Shown one piece after another: positions 1 through 8,031 of a stretch of 64,000 nucleotides of DNA. This stretch comes from an uncultured Alphaproteobacteria bacterium (GTDB lineage Bacteria; Pseudomonadota; Alphaproteobacteria; GCA-2731375): contig CATOSZ010000004.1 in the NCBI GenBank assembly GCA_951812805.1, positions 281,495-345,494 on the forward strand, read 5' to 3'. Every line of letters starts with the position of its first letter. Position 1 is the first letter of the stretch. A program made the position numbers and the translations under genes. The notes under the pieces were generated by a model. The model did not search any database. It saw nothing but the letters and a program-made list of their open reading frames with translations, and was not told the origin of the DNA.

Positions 1-674
1 CGCGCTGGGGCTGGGCGGCACTCGCCCTCTGTCTGCTGTTCTATCCGCTGTTCGCCCTCGCCTGGCAGCGCTGGGCGCCTTACGGCGGCATCTTCCTGGC
101 GATCGCCCTCGCCGGCCTCGCGGCAGACGTCGACCGCACGATCGACGGGCGTCTGGCCGGCCTGCGCCGCGTGCCGTTCAAGGTCGCGGCGCTGCTCGCG
201 CTATTGGTCGGACCGATGGTGCTGGGCCTGGCGCTACGCGCCGCCACCCCGGCCCGGCCCGCCGGCGGCGAGCACATGGCGCGGCCGGCCTGCGACCTCG
301 CCCCGCTGGTCGCCTATCTGCGGCGCTCGCCATGGGGCGACCGGCCCCACACGCTGCTGGCGTCCGCCAACTTCGGACCAGAACTGCTCTACCGCACGCC
401 GCACCGGGTCGTGGCGATGCACTACCATCCCTTGATCGCCGGCCTCTACGACAGCGTGAAGTTTCTCGAGACCGGGGACGAGGCCCGCGCCCGCGCTATC
501 GCCCGGCGCCGGGCCGTCGGCCTGATCGTGATCTGCCCGGGGTCGGGCCATCTGGACTATGCGCTCTGGCACGGCCGGGGCATGTACGACCGGTTGCTCG
601 ACGGCGATCCGCCGTCTTGGATCTCCCCCCTCGGCCGGGTCGGTGATTTCGAGGTCTATCGTGCCATGCCTTAA
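1..674 (+). CDS. C-terminal part of a multi-pass membrane protein, 5' end outside window
   Basis: The reading frame is open from the first bases of the window (codons in phase from base 3) and ends with TAA at 672-674, so this is the 3' part of a longer gene. The visible N-terminal part holds about three hydrophobic segments (roughly 8-28, 55-80 and 178-240 bp), followed by a soluble tail of about 130 residues with the stretches LLASANFGPELLYRT and YDRLLDGDPPSW. A hydrophobic body with a periplasm-sized C-terminal domain resembles large membrane glycosyltransferases of the GT39/GT-C kind, but no decisive motif is inside the window. I do not assign a function. Confidence 0.7.
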   Translation, partial: RWGWAALALCLLFYPLFALAWQRWAPYGGIFLAIALAGLAADVDRTIDGRLAGLRRVPFKVAALLALLVGPMVLGLALRAATPARPAGGEHMARPACDLAPLVAYLRRSPWGDRPHTLLASANFGPELLYRTPHRVVAMHYHPLIAGLYDSVKFLETGDEARARAIARRRAVGLIVICPGSGHLDYALWHGRGMYDRLLDGDPPSWISPLGRVGDFEVYRAMP

Positions 675-680
675 GCGGCG

Positions 681-1463
681 TTAGGCGCAGTGCGCCAAAA
701 CCGCGGCGGCGACCGCCTCGGGCGCGTCGATCTCGGCCAAATGGCCGACGCCCGCCAGGTGCTGTACCGTGGCGGACGGCCCGATGGCCTCGGCGAAGGT
801 ATCCGCATAGCTCACCGGCACCACTTGATCCGCCTCGCCCCACAGCACCAGCGTCGGCTGATCGATGCGACCGAGCCGCGAGCCGAGCCCGGTATCGGAA
901 AGCGGCCAGAGGATCCGCGCGCCGGCCTCGTTGGCCCGGATGCCCAGGATCTGCCACTCGCCTTCGTCTTCGCCCTCAGGCATCACGCTCACCGCGTCCA
1001 GCTTCGCCGGATCCGCGACGTAGAGCTGGCCCTGCGTGCCCGGACGCTGGGCCCAGACGTCGGTCACCGGTCGCGCCTCGTCGTAGATGCCGAGCGGCGA
1101 GATCAGCACCAGCCGCCGGACCGAGGCCGGCCAGATCGCCGCCATCTCCGCCGCGAAGGACCCGCCGAGGGAGACGCCGACCAGGTCCGCACCGTCGAGC
1201 CCGGCACCGCTGATCAGATCGCGCACCGCCAGCAGCCAGTCGAGATGTGTGTCGAGGGCATCGTGGCCGCGCCCGCCGCCCGGAAAGCCCGGAAGCGAGG
1301 GCGCGACGACCCGGCGGGTCTTGGCCAGCACGTCGAGGAACGGTGTCCAATTGGCCAGGCCGCCGAGCCCGGCGAGAAAGCCGATCGGCGCGCCCTCGCC
1401 CTTTTCCCAGACCCGGCAGGTCGTGCCCCGAACCTCGACCCCGCGCTCACTCGGCCCACCCAT
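681..1463 (-). CDS. alpha/beta hydrolase, 260 aa
   Basis: An alpha/beta-hydrolase fold enzyme, substrate unknown. The nucleophile elbow reads GVSLGGSFA, the acid region is LWGEADQVVP, and the C-terminal catalytic His is in GVGHLAEID. An oxyanion region GFLAGLGG lies near the N terminus. The ATG at 1463 is preceded by GGAG about nine bases upstream. It lies 83 bp downstream of the Rieske oxygenase gene on the same strand and is probably co-transcribed. Ring-hydroxylating oxygenase plus hydrolase is a common catabolic pair, so hydrolysis of an oxidised product is plausible, but this is inference from context. Confidence 0.85.
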   Translation of the reverse strand: MGGPSERGVEVRGTTCRVWEKGEGAPIGFLAGLGGLANWTPFLDVLAKTRRVVAPSLPGFPGGGRGHDALDTHLDWLLAVRDLISGAGLDGADLVGVSLGGSFAAEMAAIWPASVRRLVLISPLGIYDEARPVTDVWAQRPGTQGQLYVADPAKLDAVSVMPEGEDEGEWQILGIRANEAGARILWPLSDTGLGSRLGRIDQPTLVLWGEADQVVPVSYADTFAEAIGPSATVQHLAGVGHLAEIDAPEAVAAAVLAHCA

Positions 1464-1546
1464 CGCCCGTTCTCCGCCTTGCTGATCAGGAATGTCGTCG
1501 CGCCGAACGGCACGGCCGCCATCCTAATCTCGCCCTCGCGGGCGCG

Positions 1547-2848
1547 CTACTCTGCCGCCACGCGGCCGAGCGGGTCGCCGAAGCGTTCCTGTAGGACTGC
1601 CTCGAAGTCCCGGCCCTCGGCGGCGATCCAGCTGCCGGGGCGGGTGCGGAAGGCCGCGGCGAGGTAAGGGGCCGTCGGCGCCTCACCGCTTTCGGCGAGC
1701 GCGGTGGCGCCGGCCATCACCGTGCGGCGGAAGCGAACAACGGCCGCATCGGTCGCGGTCAGGATCTCGCGGGTGCGGTCGGCGATGCGGCCCTGGCTCT
1801 GCTGGATCATCAGGTCCTGCTCGGCGAGACCGGGGACACCGGTGAAGCTGCGATGTTTCTGGGCCTCGCGGTCGATCAGATAGTCGTTGGCCCGGTTGGC
1901 ATGAGGACGATAGTCGGCATCGACATGGGCGACGATGCCATGCCCGGCATCGAGTTTCGCGCGCTCCTCCGCGCCGATGTCACGCTCCGGATTCCAGGCG
2001 TAGGTGTACATCCAGCAGGTCTCGTCGTCCTGCGGCGCCAGGGTGTAGCCGAAATAGGTCTCCCCCGGCAGGGTCGAGGGGCCGGTGCCGTGCGCCGGCA
2101 GCAGATACTGCGTGATGCGCCAGTAGGTCTCGCTTGGATCCGCGGCCCGCGCGCCGCCGACGACGAAGCCGACGTCGTGTGCCTGCAGCGAGAACTTCGG
2201 CATCGGATCGCGGCGGATCCAGCCGAGGCGGCGGGTGTCGGCCGGCGCGTCGGGATTGTCGTCCGTGGGGACCGCGGGCGCGGGCATATGCAGGAAGGAG
2301 AAGTGGGAGGTGTCGAGCCCGCCCTCCATGATCTGCGCCCAGTTGCATTCCACCAGCTGCTTGGACACGCGCCGGCGCGCCGGCGCCATGGCGCCGAACT
2401 CAAGCTCCGGCACGCCCGGGAGGTTCTCGGTGTTCGGGCCCATGTAGGCCCAGACGATGTCACCGTATTCCCGGGTCGGGTAGGCCTTCACGCGGACCGT
2501 GTCGTGATGGCGCGCGCCCGGCGGCACGTTCGGCAGGTCGACCGCCTTGCCGTCCACGTCGAACTTCCAGCCGTGATAGACGCAGCGCAGGCCGCAACCC
2601 TCATTCCGCCCCCAGAAGAGGTCGGCGCCGCGATGCGGACACCGTGAGCTGACCAGGCCGACGCGTCCCTCGCTATCGCGAAAGGCGATGAGGTCCTCGC
2701 CCATCAGGCGGACCCTGACGGGCGGGCCGTCGGGCGCCGGCAGCTCCTCGACCAGGGCCGCCGGTTGCCAGAAATGGCGAAAATAATCGCCCATCGGCGT
2801 TCCCGCATCGGTACGGGTCAACAGCTCGTTTTCCGCCGCCGTCAGCAT
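1547..2848 (-). CDS. Rieske non-haem iron oxygenase, alpha subunit (phthalate dioxygenase-like), 433 aa
   Basis: Oxygenase component of an aromatic ring-hydroxylating or O-demethylating system, which inserts oxygen using electrons from a reductase not found here. The Rieske 2Fe-2S ligands are visible as C70-P-H72 and C89-V-Y-H92. The mononuclear iron site begins at D179-TS-H182-FSFL-H187. Single-subunit size and the N-terminal MLTAAENELLTRT type are those of the phthalate 4,5-dioxygenase / vanillate demethylase group. I chose the ATG at 2848 because AGGGAG lies just upstream; a longer frame up to 2893 lacks such a site. Divergent from the gene at 2929. Confidence 0.9.
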   Translation of the reverse strand: MLTAAENELLTRTDAGTPMGDYFRHFWQPAALVEELPAPDGPPVRVRLMGEDLIAFRDSEGRVGLVSSRCPHRGADLFWGRNEGCGLRCVYHGWKFDVDGKAVDLPNVPPGARHHDTVRVKAYPTREYGDIVWAYMGPNTENLPGVPELEFGAMAPARRRVSKQLVECNWAQIMEGGLDTSHFSFLHMPAPAVPTDDNPDAPADTRRLGWIRRDPMPKFSLQAHDVGFVVGGARAADPSETYWRITQYLLPAHGTGPSTLPGETYFGYTLAPQDDETCWMYTYAWNPERDIGAEERAKLDAGHGIVAHVDADYRPHANRANDYLIDREAQKHRSFTGVPGLAEQDLMIQQSQGRIADRTREILTATDAAVVRFRRTVMAGATALAESGEAPTAPYLAAAFRTRPGSWIAAEGRDFEAVLQERFGDPLGRVAAE

Positions 2849-2928
2849 GACCGCTTCTCCCTGGTCTCGGAAACCTCGCCGACATGATAGCATCGCCGCG
2901 AAAGATGCCCAGCCAGAGGAGAAATCGC

Positions 2929-3507
2929 ATGAGCACGGCCGACCCGCACCGCGTCATCCTGACCGGCGAGAACCCGTTCATCCGCCTCGCAGCCACGGAC
3001 GGCGCAGAGAACACCACCGACGCCAGCTTCTGGCGCGTCCTCTTCAGCCCCGCCGGCCCCGGCAATGTGCTCTATATCAAAAGCGAGCTCACCGACGAGG
3101 AAACGCGGATCTATTCCGACAACATCGCCATGGCGCGCTGGCTGCAAGACACCATCCAGGGCAATTTGAACGCAGCGACGGCGGATACTTCGATCCCCGT
3201 GATCGACGCCGAGTTCACGAAGGAAGGCGATCCCGCCTATTTCTGGACCGAGCGCATCACCAGCGAGATGGACGACATCACCATGACCTGGTTCGATCTC
3301 GGCGACCCGCTGCTGATCCACACCGAACCGGGCGTGCCGGCGGACCGCAAATGGGGGGTCTGCACCGTGCTGATCCCGGCCATGGGCACCCGCCTCACCG
3401 TCAACGGCATGCAGGCCCAGGGCCAGGCCTGGCCGCGGGAGCGCGAGGGTCGCGCCTTCTCGACCTGCGCGCTCGCCTTCTCGGAAAGCTGGACGGAGCA
3501 GCGCTGA
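2929..3507 (+). CDS. conserved-looking protein of unknown function, 192 aa
   Basis: A soluble protein with no signal peptide or membrane segment and no motif I recognise. It has a mixed acidic composition with hydrophobic, strand-like stretches (GVCTVLIPAMGTRLTVNG), suggesting a compact beta-rich fold. The ATG at 2929 follows AGAGGAGA at 2915-2922, which favours it over the in-frame ATG at 2884. It is divergent from the Rieske oxygenase (81 bp between starts) and sits 4 bp ahead of the propeller gene at 3512, so it probably heads that operon. Its placement next to the oxygenase may hint at a catabolic link, but this is weak. Confidence 0.75.
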   Translation: MSTADPHRVILTGENPFIRLAATDGAENTTDASFWRVLFSPAGPGNVLYIKSELTDEETRIYSDNIAMARWLQDTIQGNLNAATADTSIPVIDAEFTKEGDPAYFWTERITSEMDDITMTWFDLGDPLLIHTEPGVPADRKWGVCTVLIPAMGTRLTVNGMQAQGQAWPREREGRAFSTCALAFSESWTEQR

Positions 3508-3511
3508 GGCC

Positions 3512-4426
3512 ATGCTCCGCGCCCTCCTCGTCCTCTTGCTGCTGATCGGCCTGCCTGCGGCAGCGCAGGCCGAAGCGCGCCATGTCCTGAAGGGACGGAT
3601 CATTCGCGCCCTGGCGGTGGAGCCGGGCGATCCGTCGCACATCCTGGTCGGCCAGAAGGCCGGGGCGCCAGGCTCCGCGCTGGTCTTTCGCAGCCTGGAC
3701 GGCGGGCGACAGTGGCGCACGCTCAACGGCAATCGCCCGCTCTCGCCCGAGGCGAGCGACGTGCAGGCCGTCGCCGCGCTCTCCAAGCAGGTGCTGCTGG
3801 CCGGCACCTGGAAGCACGGCCTCTACGTCTCGCACGATGCCGGCGGACGCTTCGAGCGGGTCACCGACTTTCCGAGCCGCGACGTTCGCGACCTGGCCGT
3901 CGTCGACGGCGTGGTCTTCGCCGCGACGGCACGCAGCGGTGTCTTCGAAAGCCGCGATGAGGGACGCAGCTGGCAAAGCATCGGCCCGGCGGGTGAGGCG
4001 TTTCTCTGGTCCCTCACCGCGACGGGGGAAGGCCTGCTCGCCAGTTCGCCCGAGGCCGGCGTCTTCCGACGCACGGCGGGCGGCTGGCGCAACCTGTTCG
4101 AGGACGGCAAGGCCCATGCGGCGGTGGGCGGTACGGGTCTGGTCGCCATCGCGGGCGAAGCCGGCCTGCATCTGCTGGCCAGGACCGAGCGACGACGCGC
4201 GCTCGAGGGTGAAAAGCTCGCCGACGTCGCCGCCGCCGGGGCCGGCCGTTTGATTGCCGGCTCCTGGTCGAATGGCCTGGTCGCGCTGACGTCGGACGGA
4301 AAGCTCGGCCGCCGCCTGCTCGCCGATCAGACCGTGCTCCACGTCCATGTCGTCGACGGCCAGGTTCTGGCCGGCACCTGGGGTGGCGGATTGCATTTCC
4401 TGCCGCTCGACAGCTTGTGGCCTTGA
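3512..4426 (+). CDS. exported BNR/YCF48-like beta-propeller protein, 304 aa
   Basis: A secreted or periplasmic propeller. An N-terminal signal peptide (MLRALLVLLLLIGLPAAAQA) is followed by repeated blades of the kind SLDGGRQWRTL, SHDAGGRFERV and SRDEGRSWQSI, which are Asp-box (S-x-D-x-G-x-x-W) signatures at regular spacing. Such Asp-box propellers occur in sialidases, photosystem assembly factor YCF48 and sortilin-like proteins; no catalytic residues for a sialidase are evident. The stop codon overlaps the next gene's GTG start, so the two are translationally linked. The role is unknown, probably binding or assembly. Confidence 0.8.
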   Translation: MLRALLVLLLLIGLPAAAQAEARHVLKGRIIRALAVEPGDPSHILVGQKAGAPGSALVFRSLDGGRQWRTLNGNRPLSPEASDVQAVAALSKQVLLAGTWKHGLYVSHDAGGRFERVTDFPSRDVRDLAVVDGVVFAATARSGVFESRDEGRSWQSIGPAGEAFLWSLTATGEGLLASSPEAGVFRRTAGGWRNLFEDGKAHAAVGGTGLVAIAGEAGLHLLARTERRRALEGEKLADVAAAGAGRLIAGSWSNGLVALTSDGKLGRRLLADQTVLHVHVVDGQVLAGTWGGGLHFLPLDSLWP

Positions 4427-4857
4427 GGGCGTATCTAACGGCAGCTGTTTTGATGCTGGCGGTATCGACCGCCGCGGCCGCACCGCCGCAGGCGATTCCC
4501 CTGCTGGCCGCGACCCTTGCGAACGACATCGCCGCGGTCCACCACCGGCTGGATGCGGGCGACGATCCGAACCTGGCCGACGGGGCCCGTAACACGGCGC
4601 TGATTTACGCCGCCCGCGACGGGCGGACGGAGATCGCTCGCCTGCTGCTGGCGCGTGGCGCCGATCCGGGCTGGATCGATAGCGAGGGGGTGACACCGCT
4701 GATCCTGGCGGCGTTCAAGAACCATGTCGTCATCGCGCGCCTGCTGTTGGCGCGTGACGTAGACAGGAATCATCGGGATCAATGGGGGCGGCGGGCGATC
4801 GACTACGCCCGCCGCCGTGGTCCCGAAGATGAAATCCTCCGCCTGCTGGCGGAGTAG
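4417..4857 (+). CDS. exported ankyrin-repeat protein, 146 aa
   Basis: A small protein with an N-terminal signal-like segment (LTAAVLMLAVSTAAA) followed by about three ankyrin repeats: GDDPNLADGARNTALIYAA, then GADPGWIDSEGVTPLILAA, then a weaker third repeat ending in RRAIDYARRRG. The start is probably GTG at 4417, overlapping the last ten bases of the propeller gene; TTG at 4423 is an alternative. The coupling suggests both products work in the periplasm, possibly as a binding pair. No enzymatic domain is present. Confidence 0.8.
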   Translation: MALRAYLTAAVLMLAVSTAAAAPPQAIPLLAATLANDIAAVHHRLDAGDDPNLADGARNTALIYAARDGRTEIARLLLARGADPGWIDSEGVTPLILAAFKNHVVIARLLLARDVDRNHRDQWGRRAIDYARRRGPEDEILRLLAE

Positions 4858-4869
4858 CGCTGCGGCCAC

Positions 4870-5517
4870 TCAGCCGAGCGCGCGGAGATCTTCGATCGTC
4901 TTGTCCGCTTCCGGGCGCCGGGTGTAGTCGACGTCGACATCCGTCGCGCGGACGATGCCTTCCTCGTCGATCACCAGACGGGCCGGAACCGGCAGGGTCC
5001 AGCTTTCATCACCATTGAACTTCGGCAGGTCGATACCGAATTCGGCATAGATCGCCTTCAGGTCGGCCGGCACCTCGAAGCGCAGGCCAAGCTCCGCCGC
5101 ATAGGCGTTGCCCGGATCCGAAAGCAGATGAAAGTTGAGCGCGTTCTTCGCGATCATCGCCTGATTGTGGTCAGGCAGCTGCGGGGTGAGCGCGACGAGC
5201 GTCGCGCCGATGTCTTCCAGGTCTTCCAATACCGCCTGCAAAGCATACAGCTCTGCATTGCAGTAGGGTCACCACACGCCGCGGAAGACGGTGAGGACGA
5301 CCGGCCCCTGGGCCAGAAGATCGTTGGAGTGAATTTCGACGCCTTGGGCGTTGATGAGGGAGAAGTCGGGCAATGTGGCGCCGACCTTGATCGCCTTGTC
5401 GGCGATCCTGGCCTCGCGCTGCGCCTGGGTTACGGCGGACATCACCTCGCGCTTGTCGGCGGGTATCCGCTTCGCCCCGCCCGCCCGGATCTCGTCCAGT
5501 TTCTCGGCAAGAGACAT
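4870..5517 (-). CDS. peroxiredoxin-like selenoprotein with in-frame UGA (Sec83), 215 aa
   Basis: An AhpC/TSA thioredoxin-fold peroxiredoxin-like protein. Translated from ATG 5517, it reads through a TGA at 5271-5269 and ends at 4870. Around the TGA the protein is VLTVFRGVW-U-PYCNAELYAL. In ordinary members of this family the same place reads FRGGWCPYC, so the UGA falls exactly on the attacking cysteine of a CxxC pair. Homology-like sequence continues in the same frame on both sides (upstream GATLPDFSLINAQG; downstream LTPQLPDHN and LLSDPGNAYA), which argues against a random nonsense change or frameshift. A hairpin begins five bases after the UGA. AAGGA precedes the ATG. It is probably co-transcribed with sthA upstream, a redox context. 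An automatic caller would report two fragments (5517-5269 and 5241-4870). The alternative is a recent nonsense mutation at the catalytic codon. Confidence 0.85.
5236..5263 (-). promoter_or_regulatory. candidate bacterial SECIS hairpin just after the UGA codon
   Basis: Read on the minus strand, CTGCAA (5263-5258) pairs with TTGCAG (5241-5236). After a single T/T mismatch, GCA (5256-5254) pairs with TGC (5245-5243), closing an eight-base loop GAGCTGTA. The loop starts 15 bases after the TGA and has G at its first position. Bacterial SECIS elements are hairpins placed shortly after UGA with a G early in the apical loop, which SelB binds. The spacing is at the short edge of the usual range, so this is a candidate rather than a certain element. 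Confidence 0.6.
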
Positions 5518-5599
5518 GCATCGTTCCTTTGCTTGGATGTGGAGAACGGTCGATGCCTACGCACGTATATCCTCGCCAGGCAAAGTCAATGGCCGGATC

Positions 5600-7003
5600 T
5601 CAACTCAGCCGGTTTATCCCGTCGAAAGCCGCCGTCTTGTAGCATTCGGCCAGCGTCGGATAGTTGAACACCGTGTCGACGAAGTAGTCGATCTTGCCGC
5701 CGAGGCTGAGCACCGCCTGGCCGATGTGGATGAGCTCCGAGGCCCCCTCCCCCAGGATGGCGACGCCCAGCAACTCGCGCGTCTCCAGGTGGAAGAGCAG
5801 CTTCAGAATGCCGACGGAATCGCCCAGGATCTGGCCGCGGCTGATCTCGTTGTAAGAAGCGCGGCCGACCTCGTAAGGCACGCCCGCGTCGGTCAATTCC
5901 TCCTCGCTGCGCCCGACGATGGAAATTTCGGGAATCGTGTAGATGCCGTAGGGCAGCAGGTCGGGCGTGTTCTCGGCCGGCGCGCCGAAGGCATGGCAGC
6001 AGGCGATGCGTCCCTGCTCCATCGAGGTCGAGGCCAGGCTCGGAAAACCGATGACGTCGCCGACGGCGAAGATGTGCGGCAGCGAGGTGCGAAACTGTTC
6101 GTCGACGGTGATCAGCCCGCGTTCGCCCGTCTCCAGGCCGATCTCGTCGAGGCCGAGGTCGCCGGTCGCCCCGGTCCGCCCGATGCTGTACAGCGCGGCG
6201 TGCGCCTGGATCTGCTTGCCGCTGGCCAGTTTGATCCGCACCTTCTCGCCGAGGCCGTCGCTGAACCGCTCCAAGCCCGCGACCTCCTCGCCGAGGCGGA
6301 GCGTGATCCGGTTCTGTCGCATCTGATAGACCAGCGTGTCGATGATCTCGTGGTCGACGAAGCCGAGCAGGCGGGGCCGCTTGTCGACGACGGTAACGCG
6401 CATGCCGAGGGCGGCGAAGATCGTCGCGTATTCGAGGCCGATGACGCCGGCGCCGATGACCACCAGGCTGCGCGGCAGGCGCGGCAGGGTCAGGATCTCG
6501 TCGCTGGTGAAGATATGCTCGCCGTCGAACTCGACACCGGCGGCCCGCGTCGTCGTGGTCCCGACCGCGACGATGACGTTGTCCGCCGTCACTTCGCGAT
6601 GCCCGCGCCCGTCGAGGGCGGAGAGCCGCAGGGTGTGGGGACCGACGAAACAGGCCTCGGCCGGCAGCAGGTCGACCTGGTTGCGCTGCAGCTGGTGCCG
6701 GCTGACGTCCAGCTCGTGCGCGATGACATTGTCGGTGCGCACCAGCAGATCGGCGATCGAGATGTCGTCCTTGACCCGGTAGGAGGCGCCGTAGATTCCC
6801 CGCTCCCGGTAGCCGGAAAGGTGCATGACCGCCTCGCGCAGGGTCTTGCTCGGGATCGTGCCGGTATTGATGCAGGCGCCGCCGACGACGGCCTGGCGCT
6901 CAATGACGGCGGTCCGCTTGCCGAGTTTGGCCGCCTGGATCGCCGCCCGGTGACCGGCGGGGCCGCTCCCCAGCACCACCAGTTCATAGTCACGTTCCGA
7001 CAT
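5600..7003 (-). CDS. sthA: soluble pyridine nucleotide transhydrogenase, 467 aa
   Basis: A flavoprotein that passes electrons between NADPH and NAD+ in the cytosol. FAD-binding GSGPAG is at 12-17, and the site GGACINTGTIPSKTLREAV begins at 41. The single Cys44 in NTGTIPSKT, in place of the CxxxxC pair of lipoamide dehydrogenase and glutathione reductase, is the mark of SthA. A second dinucleotide site, VVIGAGVIGLEYATIFA, lies mid-protein, and the C-terminal dimerisation domain is present. ATG 7003 has GGAGGG upstream, so I prefer it to the TTG at 7009. The selenoprotein gene follows downstream on the same strand. Confidence 0.93.
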   Translation of the reverse strand: MSERDYELVVLGSGPAGHRAAIQAAKLGKRTAVIERQAVVGGACINTGTIPSKTLREAVMHLSGYRERGIYGASYRVKDDISIADLLVRTDNVIAHELDVSRHQLQRNQVDLLPAEACFVGPHTLRLSALDGRGHREVTADNVIVAVGTTTTRAAGVEFDGEHIFTSDEILTLPRLPRSLVVIGAGVIGLEYATIFAALGMRVTVVDKRPRLLGFVDHEIIDTLVYQMRQNRITLRLGEEVAGLERFSDGLGEKVRIKLASGKQIQAHAALYSIGRTGATGDLGLDEIGLETGERGLITVDEQFRTSLPHIFAVGDVIGFPSLASTSMEQGRIACCHAFGAPAENTPDLLPYGIYTIPEISIVGRSEEELTDAGVPYEVGRASYNEISRGQILGDSVGILKLLFHLETRELLGVAILGEGASELIHIGQAVLSLGGKIDYFVDTVFNYPTLAECYKTAAFDGINRLS

Positions 7004-7104
7004 GGACAACCCTCCGCGCTTTTCCGCGCCCCCCGATAGGACGCCATCATACCCCTGCGGAACGAACTTCCGACAAGATTGTCACTGTCGGGTTAAGCGT
7101 GAGG

Positions 7105-8031
7105 TCACTCGGGCCCGTCGGCGGTGACCAACGCCCCGGCCAAGCGGGCACCGAGGCGGGTGTTGGCGAGCGCCAGCGCGCGGTTGACCGCCATCGTCCG
7201 TCCCACCGAGAGCCGGTTGAGCTCGGCGAGCAGGAACGGCGTCAAGGCCGGACCGGCGATACCCGCCGACGCGGCGGCCTCGTGTGCGGCCGTCAACCAG
7301 CCGGACAACTGCGATGTGGGAATGGCGAGGTCCGCGGGCGGCGGCTCGCAGACCAGCACCCCGCCGCCGCCAAGCGCCCAATGCACCCGCGCGACCGCCG
7401 CGATCTCGTCGACATCCTCGGCCCGGCCGGGCGCGGCGAGGCCGCTGTCGACGGCATGAAAGGCCGGAAAACGGTCCGTACGATGGCCGATGACCGGAAC
7501 GCCGAGGGCTTCGAGCAATTCCAACGTCGCCGGCAGGTCGAGGATCGACTTGGCCCCGCTGCAGACCACGGCGACGGGGCGGCGCGAGAGTTCCATCAGG
7601 TCGGCCGAGACGTCGGGCGGACCGTCGCCCGGGTGGACGCCGCCGATGCCGCCGGTGGCGAAGACCGTGATGCCGACCTCGGCGGCGATCCGCATCGTCG
7701 AAGCCACGGTGGTGGCACCCAGGCCGCCTGACATCAGCACCGCCGCCAGATCGCGGGCCGATACTTTGGCGCAGGCCTCGGTGGCGATACGCACCAGCGC
7801 GTCGTCGTCGAGCCCGACCCGCACGCGACCGTCGATGAGAGCGATCAGTGCCGGCACCGCGCCCGCCGCACGTGCCGCATCCGTCATTTCCCGGGCGAGG
7901 GCGAGGTTGTCGGGGCGGGGAAAGCCCTGGGCGATGATGCTGGTTTCCAGGGCGACGACCGGGCGGCCGTCGCCGAGGGCCTGGGCGACCTCGTCGTCGA
8001 GCCGGATCAAGCCTGCGGGTTCAGAGCGCAT
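7105..8031 (-). CDS. psuG: pseudouridine-5'-phosphate glycosidase, 308 aa
   Basis: It reversibly splits pseudouridine 5'-phosphate into uracil and ribose 5-phosphate. The active-site residues known from E. coli PsuG have clear counterparts: Glu29 in ALETSIIAQGFPRP, Lys89 in CAKVSARDLA, Asp140/144 in HPGDGPPDVSADL, and Lys161 in CSGAKSILDL. ATG 8031 overlaps the end of the upstream phosphohexomutase gene by 11 bp, so the two are translationally coupled; longer in-frame starts are unlikely. The usual kinase partner PsuK is not next to it, so pseudouridine salvage would need a kinase elsewhere. Confidence 0.93.
   Translation of the reverse strand: MRSEPAGLIRLDDEVAQALGDGRPVVALETSIIAQGFPRPDNLALAREMTDAARAAGAVPALIALIDGRVRVGLDDDALVRIATEACAKVSARDLAAVLMSGGLGATTVASTMRIAAEVGITVFATGGIGGVHPGDGPPDVSADLMELSRRPVAVVCSGAKSILDLPATLELLEALGVPVIGHRTDRFPAFHAVDSGLAAPGRAEDVDEIAAVARVHWALGGGGVLVCEPPPADLAIPTSQLSGWLTAAHEAAASAGIAGPALTPFLLAELNRLSVGRTMAVNRALALANTRLGARLAGALVTADGPE

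Noticed and set aside
4870..5517. Reading the peroxiredoxin gene as two separate genes or as a frameshifted pseudogene
   Set aside because: The two parts are in the same frame, separated only by TGA at the catalytic codon, so neither a frameshift nor two start sites explains them.
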